From: Volvox africanus
Taxonomy: Eukaryota; Chlorophyta; Chlorophyceae; Chlamydomonadales; Volvocaceae
DNA length: 64,000 nucleotides
Reading direction: 5' to 3'
NCBI GenBank assembly: GCA_030268105.1
Contig: BSDZ01000078.1
Span: 5,255,001 to 5,319,000 of the forward strand
Part shown: positions 19,430-31,000 of the stretch, piece by piece
Layout: every line of letters starts with the position of its first letter
Numbering within the stretch: position 1 is the first letter of the stretch
The notes under the pieces: model-generated
Seen by the model: the letters and a program-made list of their open reading frames with translations, nothing else
Databases searched by the model: none
What the model was told of the DNA's origin: nothing
Position numbers and translations under genes: made by a program

Positions 19430-19890
19430 GGCTAACACGATCTAATATATCCGCCTCTCGAGGCCATTCCCTAAGGAACTGACCTTGCGACCACAAAGTT
19501 GCCAGTTCGAATCTGGGCCGGGTCAAAGTGGCGTAGGGGGAATGCAACCAGGGTAGCCCTATTCTACGGAGTAGGGTCCGAGTCCGCCCCCGGCGTTTGA
19601 GAGGGTTGAGTGTATAGCCCGTGAAGTGCGCATCTGAGGCCCGTAACTGGGCTGATGGTGCAGGGTGGTTTGACACCCACCTAAGTGCCAGTAGATCCGA
19701 AGGGGCTGGTACATGAATAGGGGCCGTAGAGAGCAAGGAGACTCTGCGTAACCAAGAAACAGGTGATCTCTAGCGACCTCAGATGAAGACGCTGAGGTAC
19801 GCGTGCCCACTCGGTTAAAATCCCGGAGATCCCCATAATACACGCCAGCCCGCAAGGGCGGAATAACCATAATAATAATAATAAAACACG
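19430..19890 (+). mobile_element. Possible tRNA-derived SINE
   Basis: An internal RNA polymerase III B-box-like word, AGTTCGAATCT, lies at about 19502-19512 in a tRNA-like context. The sequence runs about 350 bp to a simple ATA tail (ATAATAATAATAATAA, ending near 19886). There is no intact tRNA fold and the A box is weak, so this is only a candidate. 19331-19430 has no other recognisable content. Confidence 0.35.
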
Positions 19891-19999
19891 ATCCAACTCC
19901 ATGCCGGTTACCATGCTCTCCCGGCACATTCGGCATTCGGCTTTGCCAATTCGGAGTATTGCGCAAAGTTCGTGTACACATCACGGAATAATCATCTAA

Positions 20000-20611
20000 G
20001 AGCGCATTTCGACTCATACTGATTAATATTGTTATCTAAACCATAGTTACGAAGGCCTACTTGTAATGGTGTGAGATATGATTGTAGTGATGACCATGGC
20101 GGTTGAGCTACACAACCACATATTGATATTCCGCCATTTGCATTGCGCAAATGCCGGGAAGGCTTGATATTGATATTATACTGCATGCAAATATCGGTGA
20201 TACACTTGCTAGGGTTTATCACACATGTGGATCAGGGATCTGGTGTGATATGTACGGTGTACCGATATCATTGTGTTGAGGACGGCCGGATCATGTAGAC
20301 TAATTTCGAACTCTAATTGGACTATCCCTGACATTATCATGTTGAGCTAAACTACACTATGTTTTGCCTGAGCTAAGCCTGAGCATTGATATCCGGTTAG
20401 ATGATAATTGCCTGGACTCGGTGCTGATAGCCATTACATCTGCGTCCCGTATTTTGGATCGTTAGCTGTAACTCTTTCACTTCTAAAGTCTTCCTCTGCC
20501 CCTGAATCTCATTATGATGCATTTGGCTTGTTGTGTGAGCGCATGTGTGAGCACTTGGCACTTAACATTGAGACACGCAGATAAGTGGATGAGCAGTGAA
20601 GAGGAATTTCA
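20000..20611 (+). repeat. Relic C1: decayed 5' LTR of a related chromovirus
   Basis: Diverged but alignable to the LTRs of A and B (for example AATGCCGGGAAGGCTT against AATGCCGGAAAGGCTT, and the GCCTGAGCTAAGCCTGA region). It ends GAATTTCAACA, followed by a TTGGTAGCAAGACC primer-site-like stretch. The start is blurred; the canonical TGTTG is not visible. Confidence 0.65.
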
Positions 20612-20682
20612 ACAAGTTTGGTAGCAAGACCGGTTCATTCACGGACTGTCTCACCCTGATCCTTCTGTAGTAGGTCCCTTAC

Positions 20683-20778
20683 ATGGCTGGCATCGACAAG
20701 AGCGATCTTAGTCTGCTACATACATTCACGGAAGATCTCGGGTGCACTGTCCTGGTCACCACCGCTTCTGATTTGTAA
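20683..20778 (+). pseudogene. Relic C1: leader coding exon
   Basis: ATG at 20683 opens a 31-codon frame (MAGIDKSDLS, HTFTEDLGCTVL) matching the leader exon of elements A and B at the protein level. The donor G equivalent to A's position 2929 is an A here, which would abolish splicing. The CACTA-like transposon begins 42 bp further on, inside what corresponds to the leader intron. Confidence 0.55.
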
Positions 20779-20819
20779 TTGCTTTGTTGATCCCGAAGCA
20801 TTCGTCGCTTCGCCTGTGT

Positions 20820-23800
20820 CACTCTGGGAAAACGGGGGGGTCCGGCTTCCATAAAATCCAGCGTCCTTTTCCATAAAGTGGCCTCCATATTATTTTGATA
20901 TGGAATCCATAATCCTGCCACCAGGTTATGGAAGGTATTTTATGGAAGGCATTTTATGGAATGGAAACGGCATTTTATGGAAAGTTACAATGGCTGGCAT
21001 GGAGGGCACAAAAGGAAGCGTCCATTTCGCAGGAAGCGTACATTTCAATACGGCGATTATTCAGCATCACGTACTGTCATTAGCTTCATGTCCTATTATT
21101 ATTCGGCCAACCAATAATATGCATGATATGTAGATAGGGTATCTCTGGCCACCTATCTACATACCTAAAACCCTAACTAACTACCTTCGTACCTATCTAT
21201 CGTCACCTAATGATGCTCTCTATTTTGTAACTATCTAAATACATACTGCTGCAAGTAAAGGTTATTGTAACCGCAATCCACACTGCCACAAATAAGGAAA
21301 GCAAGGTCGGAGTCTTATCTCGTCAGACACCACGATTCAAGCAAAAGAAGAATGTACGTGCCACTTTCTGAGCACTAACGCCCACCTCTGCTCCCTCTGG
21401 GGCGCCGGCTACTTCTGCCCTGCTTGTCACAAACCGCCTGCTTCGTACGTGCTGTCACGGGAAGCAACGCCCCTCTGGTACCCCGGCGTGAGGACCTCAG
21501 TACCGGTTGATGTGCATTGCCCCCACTGCTTCCCGTGCCACTTGAGACCCCCGATGATGGTGCCATATCGCCGCTACTTGCAGAGGTGTCCCCACTTGCC
21601 GCATCCCCCTCAGTAAAATCGTCCTCCTCCTCTGCGTCACCCCCTGTACGGCGGCGGTTACTTGCTGCCTGATGCATGCCCCGCCGTCCAGTTGATGCCC
21701 CCCTACCACGCGCTCGGCCACCACTTTCCCTGCGTTGCTTCTTTCGGCCCCCACCAGCTCCCATATCGTCATTATCATCATCACGTTGTCGGCGCTGTTT
21801 TGGCTTCCCAGCACGCAATGTTGGATTCGGTAGTGGCGCTGTCAGCCAGGCTTTCTCAGCCGGATCCATGTTGTCTTCGCTGGCTTCCTGCTAAAAGTGC
21901 GTTCAAAGATAGGTACAACGTCATAATCAGGTAGATTGGTGATAAAAACTAAAAAAAGACTAAAACGGCCTGGGGTCACGACCTGCCGTGGCACATGCAT
22001 GCCGGCATTTTGTGGACTGACCCTGGTAATCATTATCAGGATGTAGCCCAAGGTGTACGTCAGCTACACTACGCCTGCGTTGATTTGTAAGTACCGACAT
22101 GCAGTATTTCCGAAAACACAATACAAAGGTTTCCACGTGAATCCAACTCACAATCCACACGAAATACCACATCAAAACCTACCTCGTCATACGTGCCCAT
22201 GTTGGCACCAGCACCATGCGCGGCCATTGGGGTGCCGTCAACTGTCTGGTCCGGCTCAACAGTTGCACCAGCGGCAACTTGTAGCTCACCGTGTTGTTGT
22301 GTCGGCCCCTGATCCTACAGGCATATGAAATCTACGGCGTTAATAATGCAAAATCCTCTCTATAGAATTTCAGTGTGTGTATAGCTTAATTAACTGCACA
22401 AGGAGCGAAATAGTAGCAGGTGTATATGGAGCAAGAGTGGGTAGGCCAGTCATTTAAACTGACCGCAGGATGATAAGAACCTGGAGCCATTATGTGGTTG
22501 AAATTAAGTTCATATCCAACCGGTCAACACACGTGTCTAACAAAACGAAGGGTGTCTCACCATGAGTGCAGGCGAGTTGCCAACCTGACTGGCTGTCCTG
22601 TCACGAGCTGTTGCCAGCACCTGCCTTGCACGCCGAAGCTCCCCTTCCTCAGGCAACACCGTGGCAACCTCTTGGACAAATGCAGCTGCAGTCCCGTCCA
22701 AAGGGATTGCAGCCCTCGGCTCCTCCAGAGGCATGACTGCGGCCCCTGCATTGGCCTGCTCCTGGTTTACCGGTACCTGGCGCTCATCAGCTGCAAGCTG
22801 AGTAGCTGCACGTTCGCGCTCTGGTCCCAATCCGAAGAACATGCGGCTGGCTGCTGTTACACTGCCAGCCAGAGGTGGCCCTGTGGTCATGTGGTTCGAT
22901 ATTGTCCACCATCTTTAACATGTGAAATGTTATAAGGAATTTTTGCGAAGGACGATTTTTAAAGCAATTTAAAAATTCGTATGCGAAGTTGTTATATTAA
23001 CATGTGTGACCCATGGGGTAGGATGGCTAGCGGTGACATTATTGTCCAGTGAATGACACAAATCCAATAAAATGCCTATATATTAGCATGCATATTGTCA
23101 CGCATCCAAAACCCTTTGTGACTATTTCACCACATACCATTCCCTTGCCCGTGTGGCATTGTACTCGTCAATGAGCCGGCCTGCCATGATGTATGTGTCG
23201 CATGCACCAAGCGCCAGAAGCAAACCGAGGGGAGCTGCAGAGTCACGCTTGCAGCGCCGCACCAGTCTCCCTCCATACTCCAGGTACATCCCACGGCGCT
23301 TCTGCATGCCACTGAGCACGCCATTCCCAGTGACAGGGCACTTCGTCAGCACGTCAACTGGGAAAGATCCCTTCGAATCAGCGCTGAACAGGAAGTTCTC
23401 GATCACGTACTGGAGGTGGGTGTGGACACCCTCGAGGACAGCGTGCTCATTAAAAGACGCCCGCTTCATGGCATCGTGCTTCTGTGTCAGACTGGCTTTG
23501 TAGGCTACCAGCTTGCTTTTGAGGCTGTTTATGGCTCGCTCACGCTGGCTTTCGGAGCCACCCACGACAGAGAACCCTGTCAGCACTGAGGACCCCGCCC
23601 TGCATTGTGATTTGAGGCCCTCAATAAATGAGGCCACTTTAAGGATAAAGGGGTTAAGGACGTCAGACATCGGAGGATGGAGGGGAGGTATTGCAGCCTG
23701 CCACGGAAAGAGACTGGTTTGGGGAAGTCAGAAGGGGATGTGGATGGGGATACTTATGGGGACAGGCAGGGAGTTTAGGGAAATATCCTTATTGGTTTGT

Positions 23801-24508
23801 CTGCAAGGATGGTAATGGGGAGGAGGACTGGGACATCCTACTGTACTGTAACTAATGTTTGGCCACCCACATGTTGCCATGGTTCCTGACTGCCCAGTGC
23901 CCTCCGCACATCATGTTCTCCTATATAAGGTGCAGCAGGATGTGGTTCAGGAGCTTGAGCAGCTGGGCAGCAGGGTTGCGGCAAAGAGATTGATGGAAGA
24001 ATATACAATGTGAGCTGTGGGTTTCCTGGAGGTGTAACGGCAAGGTAGGCCAGAAGCAACAGAAATAACAGGGGTAGGTACTGCCATACACATCCCATCT
24101 TAGTAACAGGGGTAGGTATTGTCGTACCACATCACATCATATTAAAGTGGTCACCACGAGGTGCATATGGCCTCTAAAACAAACTGCATGCTACCAGAGT
24201 GGTATGCTCAAATTTGTTCATGGTTATAAGCTATAAGCACTGCACTAGGAAGTGTATATTATGGAATTGGGACAATGGATGATGGAAGGTGTCAGGCTAC
24301 CAGAACCCTAACGACCCCAAGTCACAGAAAAACAATTTTCCACAAGCTGTCATGACAGGACATATCTACTTAAAAACGTTTTTCATGGCTGTATGTGGAT
24401 ATTATTGCCTTACATATGGGTTTTATGGAAGTCCATATGGTTTTATGGAAGTCCATATGGACTTTATGGATCCAACGAAAAATATGGAGGATGGCTTTTC
24501 CCAGAGTG
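20820..24508. mobile_element. CACTA-like (EnSpm) DNA transposon, 3689 bp
   Basis: Exact 13-bp terminal inverted repeats CACTCTGGGAAAA (20820-20832) and its complement (24496-24508) are flanked by a 3-bp TGT direct duplication. Both ends carry repeated subterminal words containing TTTTATGGAA or its complement (20846-20990 and 24415-24475), typical of CACTA elements. It interrupts chromovirus relic C1: the leader is on its left and the second exon and gag on its right, with the flanks aligning to A's intron. No DDE transposase is recognisable, so it is probably non-autonomous. It carries a minus-strand spliced gene of unknown function. Confidence 0.75.
21375..23670 (-). CDS. Unknown spliced gene inside the CACTA-like element
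   Basis: Predicted exons on the minus strand are 23670-23138, 22912-22561, 22314-22183 and 21890-21375. The last three join cleanly in phase 0 with good GT/AG sites: CTCATG|GTGAGA to ctgtag|GATCAG, and GACGAG|GTAGGT to cttttag|CAGGAA. The first-to-second join is uncertain, because the simplest join creates a TGA. The first exon (about 177 aa, start MSDVLNPFILK) looks like a folded domain. The second is Ala/Glu/Arg-rich and probably helical. The last is Arg/Gly/Ser-rich with basic clusters (KQRRQR, GGRKKQRR) that could be a nuclear signal, and an acidic patch. I recognise no family. It may be an accessory transposon protein or a captured host gene. Confidence 0.45.
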
Positions 24509-24534
24509 TGTGAGTTTAGGGTTTAAGCCACAGG

Positions 24535-25145
24535 TGAATCAAATTGCTTCTCACTCGCGACTGCGGCTGCTGGTCCAAACCTGAGTCCAGATCAGTTGAA
24601 GGCCCTTTTTGGAGTGGACGAAGAAAGCGAGGGACTGCTTAGACTGGTTTTTTGCTGTATCTGTCTGGAGTGCTTTCTTTTGGTAGGATTGAAACCGTCT
24701 GTATTCTGCTCGACCAAAACTTGTGTGAGAGTGCCTTGAGCACACAAGTTGTGAGGTCTTCATCGTTTGCCCATGGCATCTGGGAACAACGATATTGGAT
24801 TGGCAGGCGGGGATTGTCAAGCCAACTTGACCACCGTTCCTAGAATGTCTTGGAGGGGCCCAGACTTGGACGTTGCTCGTGGTGTCCAAGACCCCGCTGT
24901 GCTGCCAGTTCCGCATACACCTGCCCATCCAATTGTTCCACTCACGGCAACCACAGTCGGTACATGTGTAACAAGGGGGTCTGCCATCATCTCTGCGTCA
25001 AGGTCATGATGACGGCGATGAGGTGATAAAACTTTCTATCCTGATACAAAAACTGCATACCTCACATGATATGAGACAGAAGAATGTTCAAGGTAGCACT
25101 GCTGATGCAACTTGTGCATATCTGCGTGATGTGTGTGATACAACA
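24535..25145 (+). pseudogene. gag: Relic C1: second leader exon and gag of a related chromovirus
   Basis: 24535-24640 encodes LATAAAGPNLSPDQLKALF, matching the LLAAATETGFRPDHLATLI exon of A and B, with a matching AG|GT acceptor context at about 24533. From 24771 an ATG opens a gag-like N-terminus (DVARGVQDPAVL, HTPAHPIVPL), broken by a stop near 24969. It continues in another frame (EVIKLSI, STADATCAYLRDV), matching A's EVMRLSI and IADATRAYVRD. It is decayed by stops and frameshifts. Confidence 0.7.
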
Positions 25146-25339
25146 GAGCCCCCCCACAACAAAATATCATCGACTCGAAGTATGAGACTTAGAAGACCCA
25201 CTTCCAAGCCGTAAGAGAGATTATTGGAACACCTATTCGGTGTATCACGCTCTTAACAAAGAGCTTACAAGTTAACGTTAAGATTACATATCCTCATCAT
25301 TATCATGATAGTACATTAGCTACCTGCCTGGCTCTCTAG

Positions 25340-27843
25340 CTAGCGCAACCGCACCTTCCTGCTAAACGCTTGGTGGCGCACACGCACGCTTTCAAAGAAG
25401 CTCTCCTGCTGCCGCAGACATACATCCATGTGTTCATAGCATAGCGGTCCAGTGCGCATCATGAGTGCTGTGTTGCTGAAGCCTGATTGTGAGATTAACA
25501 GGCACTTGGCGCGACTGAGCACCAATGCATCGGCGAGCACATCAATGTAGGCATCTAGATGGCCGTCACCCTGATTTACATGCTGTGCGACGGACGGTAA
25601 GGTGGTTACGGCAGAACCCATCGCACCCGAGCGGATCCACTTGCGGAAGGGGTTCAGGTCCGTGACGACCAGCAAGGGCGCAGATACCGCGTGATATAGT
25701 GCCATTGCGCGTGCGCAGTTGATGCTCGCCATCATCTGCTGCATGCGCGACCTAAAGAATTCTTTACTCTCCTCGCGGATGATGCCCATCTCGCCGTGCT
25801 GACCGCCAGTGCGCCAGTGCCAGGCAGTGAAAACGGGTGGCGTGGTGTTAGGCTGCAGTGCATAGGCTACCTCTATGCTGTTCTGGGCCTTTTGCACCAC
25901 TGCTGCAGTGGGTTTGAAGGCGAAGTGCCACCAGCAGGAGCTAATGTCAATGTACCAATTGAATTCCATAATCCATCGCTGTTCCTTGTCATGGGGCACC
26001 CCACCCAGGGGACCCAGCAGTGTTAGAAAGCCACTGTCGGGCCATAGCTGGGTTCCCCAAATGCGATGATCCACAATGGATGCCGGCCAGGCGGTGGTGG
26101 TATGTATGCGCGTCTCGTTCCACTTGTCAAGGTTGTGCCCCTTCTCTGCCAGGCTTAAGAAGTCCTTGTCTTCAAAGGTGTTGTAATCCTTTCCGATTTT
26201 GGAGATCACGTCCTCGGGCAGGCCATCCGGCCGCCAGTCGATTTCATTAGGCTCCAGAAAGACCGTAAGGTTGGTCGGGTTACTCCATTTTGCTAGGAAT
26301 ACCATTTGGTGCACAGCAGCAACACGCAACATATAGAGCATGCCGCGTACACGGTCACCTGCGATGATGGGTTACGGATGGACGGGGTGATTTAAGGTGT
26401 GCATGCAATGGTGCGCGGCGGATGCATCAGCAAATGGTTTAGCAGCATGACCGATGCAGGCAGTTCACCTGTCACAGATTTCGTGTTTGGACTAGATAGT
26501 AATGCTCTGTGACCTGCCCACATTACCATGTACATATTTCTGAGCATGCCGTTGTGAGCATATCGGAACGTGGCCTTCCTCAAGTTCATTACACTTGCAA
26601 GGGAGAAGAAGGCAACAAGCTACGAATAAGCATTGTTTGTGTGTGTTTTACGTTTCGGTCCATACTTGCGCGTGTGTCATTTTTCGTAGCGGTGCGAGTC
26701 GCGGGGAGTTATCGCGACGCACATCGGCCAACCGCTACCTACTTGGCTTCTCGTTCCGGAGTTGGAGGGTAGATTAGTTACATTAATATACGTGGTAAAT
26801 ATTACTGGTATAGCTAACGTGCTTTGCTGGCTGTTTCGGGAGCTTCGTGTGCGTACCTGTTTCACTGCGCGAGCGGAAGTTCCGTAGTAGACGCTACGAC
26901 TACGTCCGTCTGCATACCTATCCTTGCTTTCGCTTAGTTTTCAATAGGTCTTGCAGTCCTTCCCTATTTGTAATGAATAAAGGCTTATTCGGGACTCTTG
27001 GCGCTCTCTACTTATGTGACCATAGAGCATTGCGGCCTCTGCGCAGCAATCCTGCTTACAATAAAACGTTGAAACAATTCCACATACTAAAAAATAATAA
27101 ATAAAACATCAAAAGAAATACAAAAAGCTTCACTTTTAGTGAAGGCGGTGTTGTGCCTTCACTTTGAAGTGAATGACGAATGAAGCGGTCGTGAAGCCAA
27201 AGTGAAGGGATCGTGAAGGAACTTCCGGATAATGGAGGCACCTTAACCTCGCCGACTCTTAATATGTTTGTGGTCATAGGACTGTTATTAGCTGTGGACG
27301 AGATGTATGCCATGAAATATAGGATGTATAAGGCCTAAAACCCCACTCACTCTTTGAAAACTATGTCTTAAAATGGCCCAGCCATAACTAACATGGCTCC
27401 TGACATGCAAGGCTTAAAGACATGCAATATTCCGTTGAACAACGATTATTATTTATATTATAGGAATATATAGATATGTGCCAGGGAACACACACACACA
27501 AACACACACACACAAAAACATAAATACATATATATAGGTAGGAATAGTTAATACGACTAGACCCCATATGCCGTTAATGCATGTTGGCAAGCAAAGATGC
27601 ACAATTATGAAACTACGTACCTGTACCAGCACACGTATTACGATCTCCATTTATGGCACCATATCCACAATGATACACCAAATAACGGGATCCATTGGCC
27701 CCGCGATGAGCTCTGTGGAATTCGCGGTAGTTATCCATCCACATGGAGCGCTCTAATTGGCATAAGGTATCGTTATAAGCAACGACAAGATTTAGCCAGA
27801 GCGTTGCTGCTGTAAGCGATATAAAGGGCAATAACGGTTTCAT
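25340..27843 (-). CDS. Fucosyltransferase-like secretory-pathway protein, two exons
   Basis: Exon 1 is 27843-27621 and exon 2 is 26358-25340, with a 1262-bp intron. The donor is GGTACAG|GTACG, the acceptor catcgcag|GTGACC, and the junction is phase 1. The product is 413 aa. Residues 1-22 form a hydrophobic signal sequence or anchor (MKPLLPFISLTAATLW). The junction creates TGDRVRGMLYM at about 74-84, followed by VFLAKW and LEPNEIDW. This pattern (GDRxRG near the N-terminus, then PxxL..L.PN.IDW) and the late LLISQSGFSNTA motif resemble GT-B fucosyltransferase-like proteins of plants and algae. I infer a Golgi or ER glycosyltransferase; donor and acceptor are unknown. Trp-rich stretches (ISSCWWHF) occur mid-protein. 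TGTAA motifs on the minus strand (complement of 25284-25288 and 25265-25269) lie 50-75 nt past the stop. The intron contains CA-rich simple repeats near 27489 and GAAGTGAA-type short repeats at 27125-27225. Confidence 0.7.
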
Positions 27844-27936
27844 TATCGTTTAATGTTCAAATGACGATTCTTTTCATCCGGCGGTTTTATTTATTTTGTT
27901 TATAGCTAAAAAGGTTACATATGCCTACCTAGAAAT

Positions 27937-28083
27937 AATGACAATCTCAGAAGTGCGAGTCTATCGTACAACCGTGACCGGGCAGGAGGGTAGAGCACGC
28001 ACTTGTTTCTTACATACATTTTACCAATTAACAAATCAGCAACTATAATGGTCATTAAAGAGAATAATTTAGGAAAATAAAGT
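27937..28083 (+). repeat. Diverged dispersed repeat, copy 1
   Basis: About 145 bp similar to 33231-33371 in the same orientation (shared words GACAAT.TCAGAAGT, CTATCGTACAAC, AGAGCACGCACTTGTTTCTTA). It lies about 95 bp upstream of the glycosyltransferase start codon. No boundaries or target duplication are apparent. Confidence 0.6.
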
Positions 28084-31000
28084 AGGCTTAACTTATTAGA
28101 GGTTACAAATCGGAGATCTGGCGAGTGCTTGACGAAGCAACATTCCTACTAATGGTTTACGAAATAATTTGGTTCCCAGAGTGCAAGCCGACAAATTGAC
28201 GAATTTTAAACATTTAGACTTAACTTTGAGCTCGATCAGCACTGAACGAGACCACCTTGCGTCTCAGCTTTCAACAGAGGCGACATCATCAGCCAGTGCA
28301 GCAACATGCTGGTAAGTCATCTCCGACTCGGGGTCCTTACCTGTTATAATTGATTTGGGTTTTATTTTAAGTCGGAGGAGTTCGCGCCCGTCGGAACACC
28401 ATATCGCGACAGGTTTCTGAACTCGGCCACCCTTGAGGCCCATCCTGCTTCCTTTGCACTATCTTTTTGCTCGCTCTGTATTGCACCCGGTCTCTCGAGC
28501 TTTGTGTCGGGCGTTGTTACTTTAACAGCAACTCAAGTCCGCCAATTGGGCCTGCTCCTGCAAGCCCGAGCGACACCAAATCTACGGCGTTTCTACGGCG
28601 TACCTCGACCCATAATCGTCCAGTACGGCCATTTCAAGCACCCTTGGGCAGGCTTTTGGAATTTTTTACGCCATGGATGTTGTGATATTCGGTCAGACTT
28701 CTTCATGTGTTCATTGGTTGAACGCATTGTCAGGAACGTACTGCGGCTGAATTTCAAATGTGAAGGGTCTTATGTACGATCCTTCACCAAGTCGCTACTT
28801 ATTCCCCGAAGCTGACTTGCTCCTTTAGCTGTTTGTAACAACTATTGCTCGCCCAGACTTTGGAGTGTCTCTGTGGCTTGAGGCATTGTGGCAGCTCGCT
28901 TGTCCAGCTTGTGCTGAACTGGACCTTATCTCAACTGTTGCGACGCGAGTTTCACAACAATGGATAGGGCTAGTGGAAGTATTGGAGAACCTCTAAGCAT
29001 TGTAGCGGTTAATGTGATTCTGAGACTTGCAAAGCCGGCAGCGCAGCCCGCTTCCTAATAAAATTTGCCAGGAAAGCGATCTTGCAAGGCAATTACACGG
29101 AGTTCCTCACAAGTGATATAATTTTGAGGCGATTAAAAATTAACTGATTTCCTATCCTTCTGAAAAGATTGTCCAATTCGCAAGGTCTTCGCTCGGAAGT
29201 ACTCGCAAATGTTACGCACGCTTTCAAGTTAAAACTTAAAGGACTATATCGTTGCTATCATAACAAATAGAAAATAATAATTGTTAATCCTGTATAACCA
29301 TTAAAACAAAGTCAAGTGGCGTCCTTCATATGAGAGGCCAACTCCATCATTAAGCCGCTTGAGCACCAAGTAGATCCTACTGTCGCCTTTTTATTGTAAC
29401 TATATCTACCATATATGATTCAATGACTAGAATTTTAATTTATTCAGCCTAGTCTCGTCATATTGCAGAAACAAGCGACTTGTGCTTGCTTCCTACTAGT
29501 GTAGGAAGTGTGCAGCGTAGATTCTGCCCGAAACCACAGCCTACAGAGTTTCCTACTTTGGTATTTTTATTTCTTTCTTGATATTCATGGTTTCTTCTCT
29601 CGAGTTTTCGAGGTTCTTTGAGCCACCTGGCTCGTATGTCCCTTACCAGCTCATAAAGTTTGTAACAATCACAATCACAGCCTGCAGAAACAGGCCTATT
29701 AGACCAAACTCAGACAGAAAACCGCCTAGTTCCAGTACTCCAGGGGGTAAACCTATGCTTGAGAGAGTCAACCGTAGAGAGACGCTTGAAACCTTAAGAC
29801 CAGAGGAGTAAGCGCTCGCGCACAGAACGCAGACTACAAGCTGAGGTGATCATCGTTCCTGAACGAGCTCCCGATTCCACAACGGTATGCCAAAGCCGAT
29901 GTCACCGATAAAATGTACCTGGTGATAAGCGGTTTATCGACGAGCCAGGGTCTGCTCATCACGCGCCAAGCCTATCAAGGCAGGTTGCGCGGCAACCTTT
30001 GCACTAAGAACCCAGACATAAGCAAAGCGAAGCTCGGCAAACTCCCTAAAGCAGTAAGCAGACCCATGAGAACACCGTGACGTCGGTGTTGGGCCCGTGA
30101 ATACTACAGAGGCGGGACCGCAGTCCGTCTGAAACCTGCTCCAGCAGATGCCGAAGGGCCCTGGTGCAAGAAACCCACTGTGGTGGTCAGCGATGGGCGA
30201 CTTAAGTCCACAACAACGGTCCATACACCCCAGGGTACGCTGCTGCGCCGTTGTTAGGGTCCCCTGGGTGCCGGCCGATGTGGTGGATAGTGCTGCGTAG
30301 TTGAAGTCCGCTGTGGTGGCACGCTTGGTCCCAAGGGGCGCCACAGCATCTCAGTCATCGCCCAGGTGAGTCTTCAGCATGCCTGTCACCAGCAGCGGCC
30401 CGTTATGTTGTAGCCCCCCACGAGAGACCTATATTGAGGTAGTGGCAGGTGGTAGAAGTCCGCTGTGGGGATGGTAGGTCCCGAGGCGCTGTTGCGCCAT
30501 GGCCAGACTCCCTTCGTGTGTGTGTGTAGGATAGGGGGGCACATCACCCGTGGCCACTAACCTGGCAGTCCCTACCTTCCCCGGTGTTTCGGGGCACCCT
30601 CATCCAGTCTCCCATGCCCACTTCTCCGAAATCAGTGGTTTTCCCAGGTTCAGCACCCACCACCAGCATCCAGCGGAATCTGCCGAATCAACTAAGGCGT
30701 CAACTCCGCTACTGGTCAGCTCGCAGGTCACTTTAAATGGGGTCGTCACCGTCCATCGACATGGGGGCACCCTGTCGTTAACATTAGGGTCTTTGGCCCG
30801 CTCTCAGTCGGGGTACAACCTGGAACTCCAGGGGCATATTAGTCGTGCCATAACAGTCGTGCCTGAACACGATTGTGTGTGTGTATATATTTATATATAT
30901 AACCTGGAAAACGTCAACCAGGGCCTCGGACCAGGTAGAGTGGCGACGGATTCCCACGGGATAGTAGACCCTTCGGCAGCGAAGCCACCCACGTTGGCTT

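Noticed and set aside
19470..19540. A functional tRNA gene
   Set aside because: Only a B-box-like word is present; no cloverleaf or acceptor stem can be drawn.
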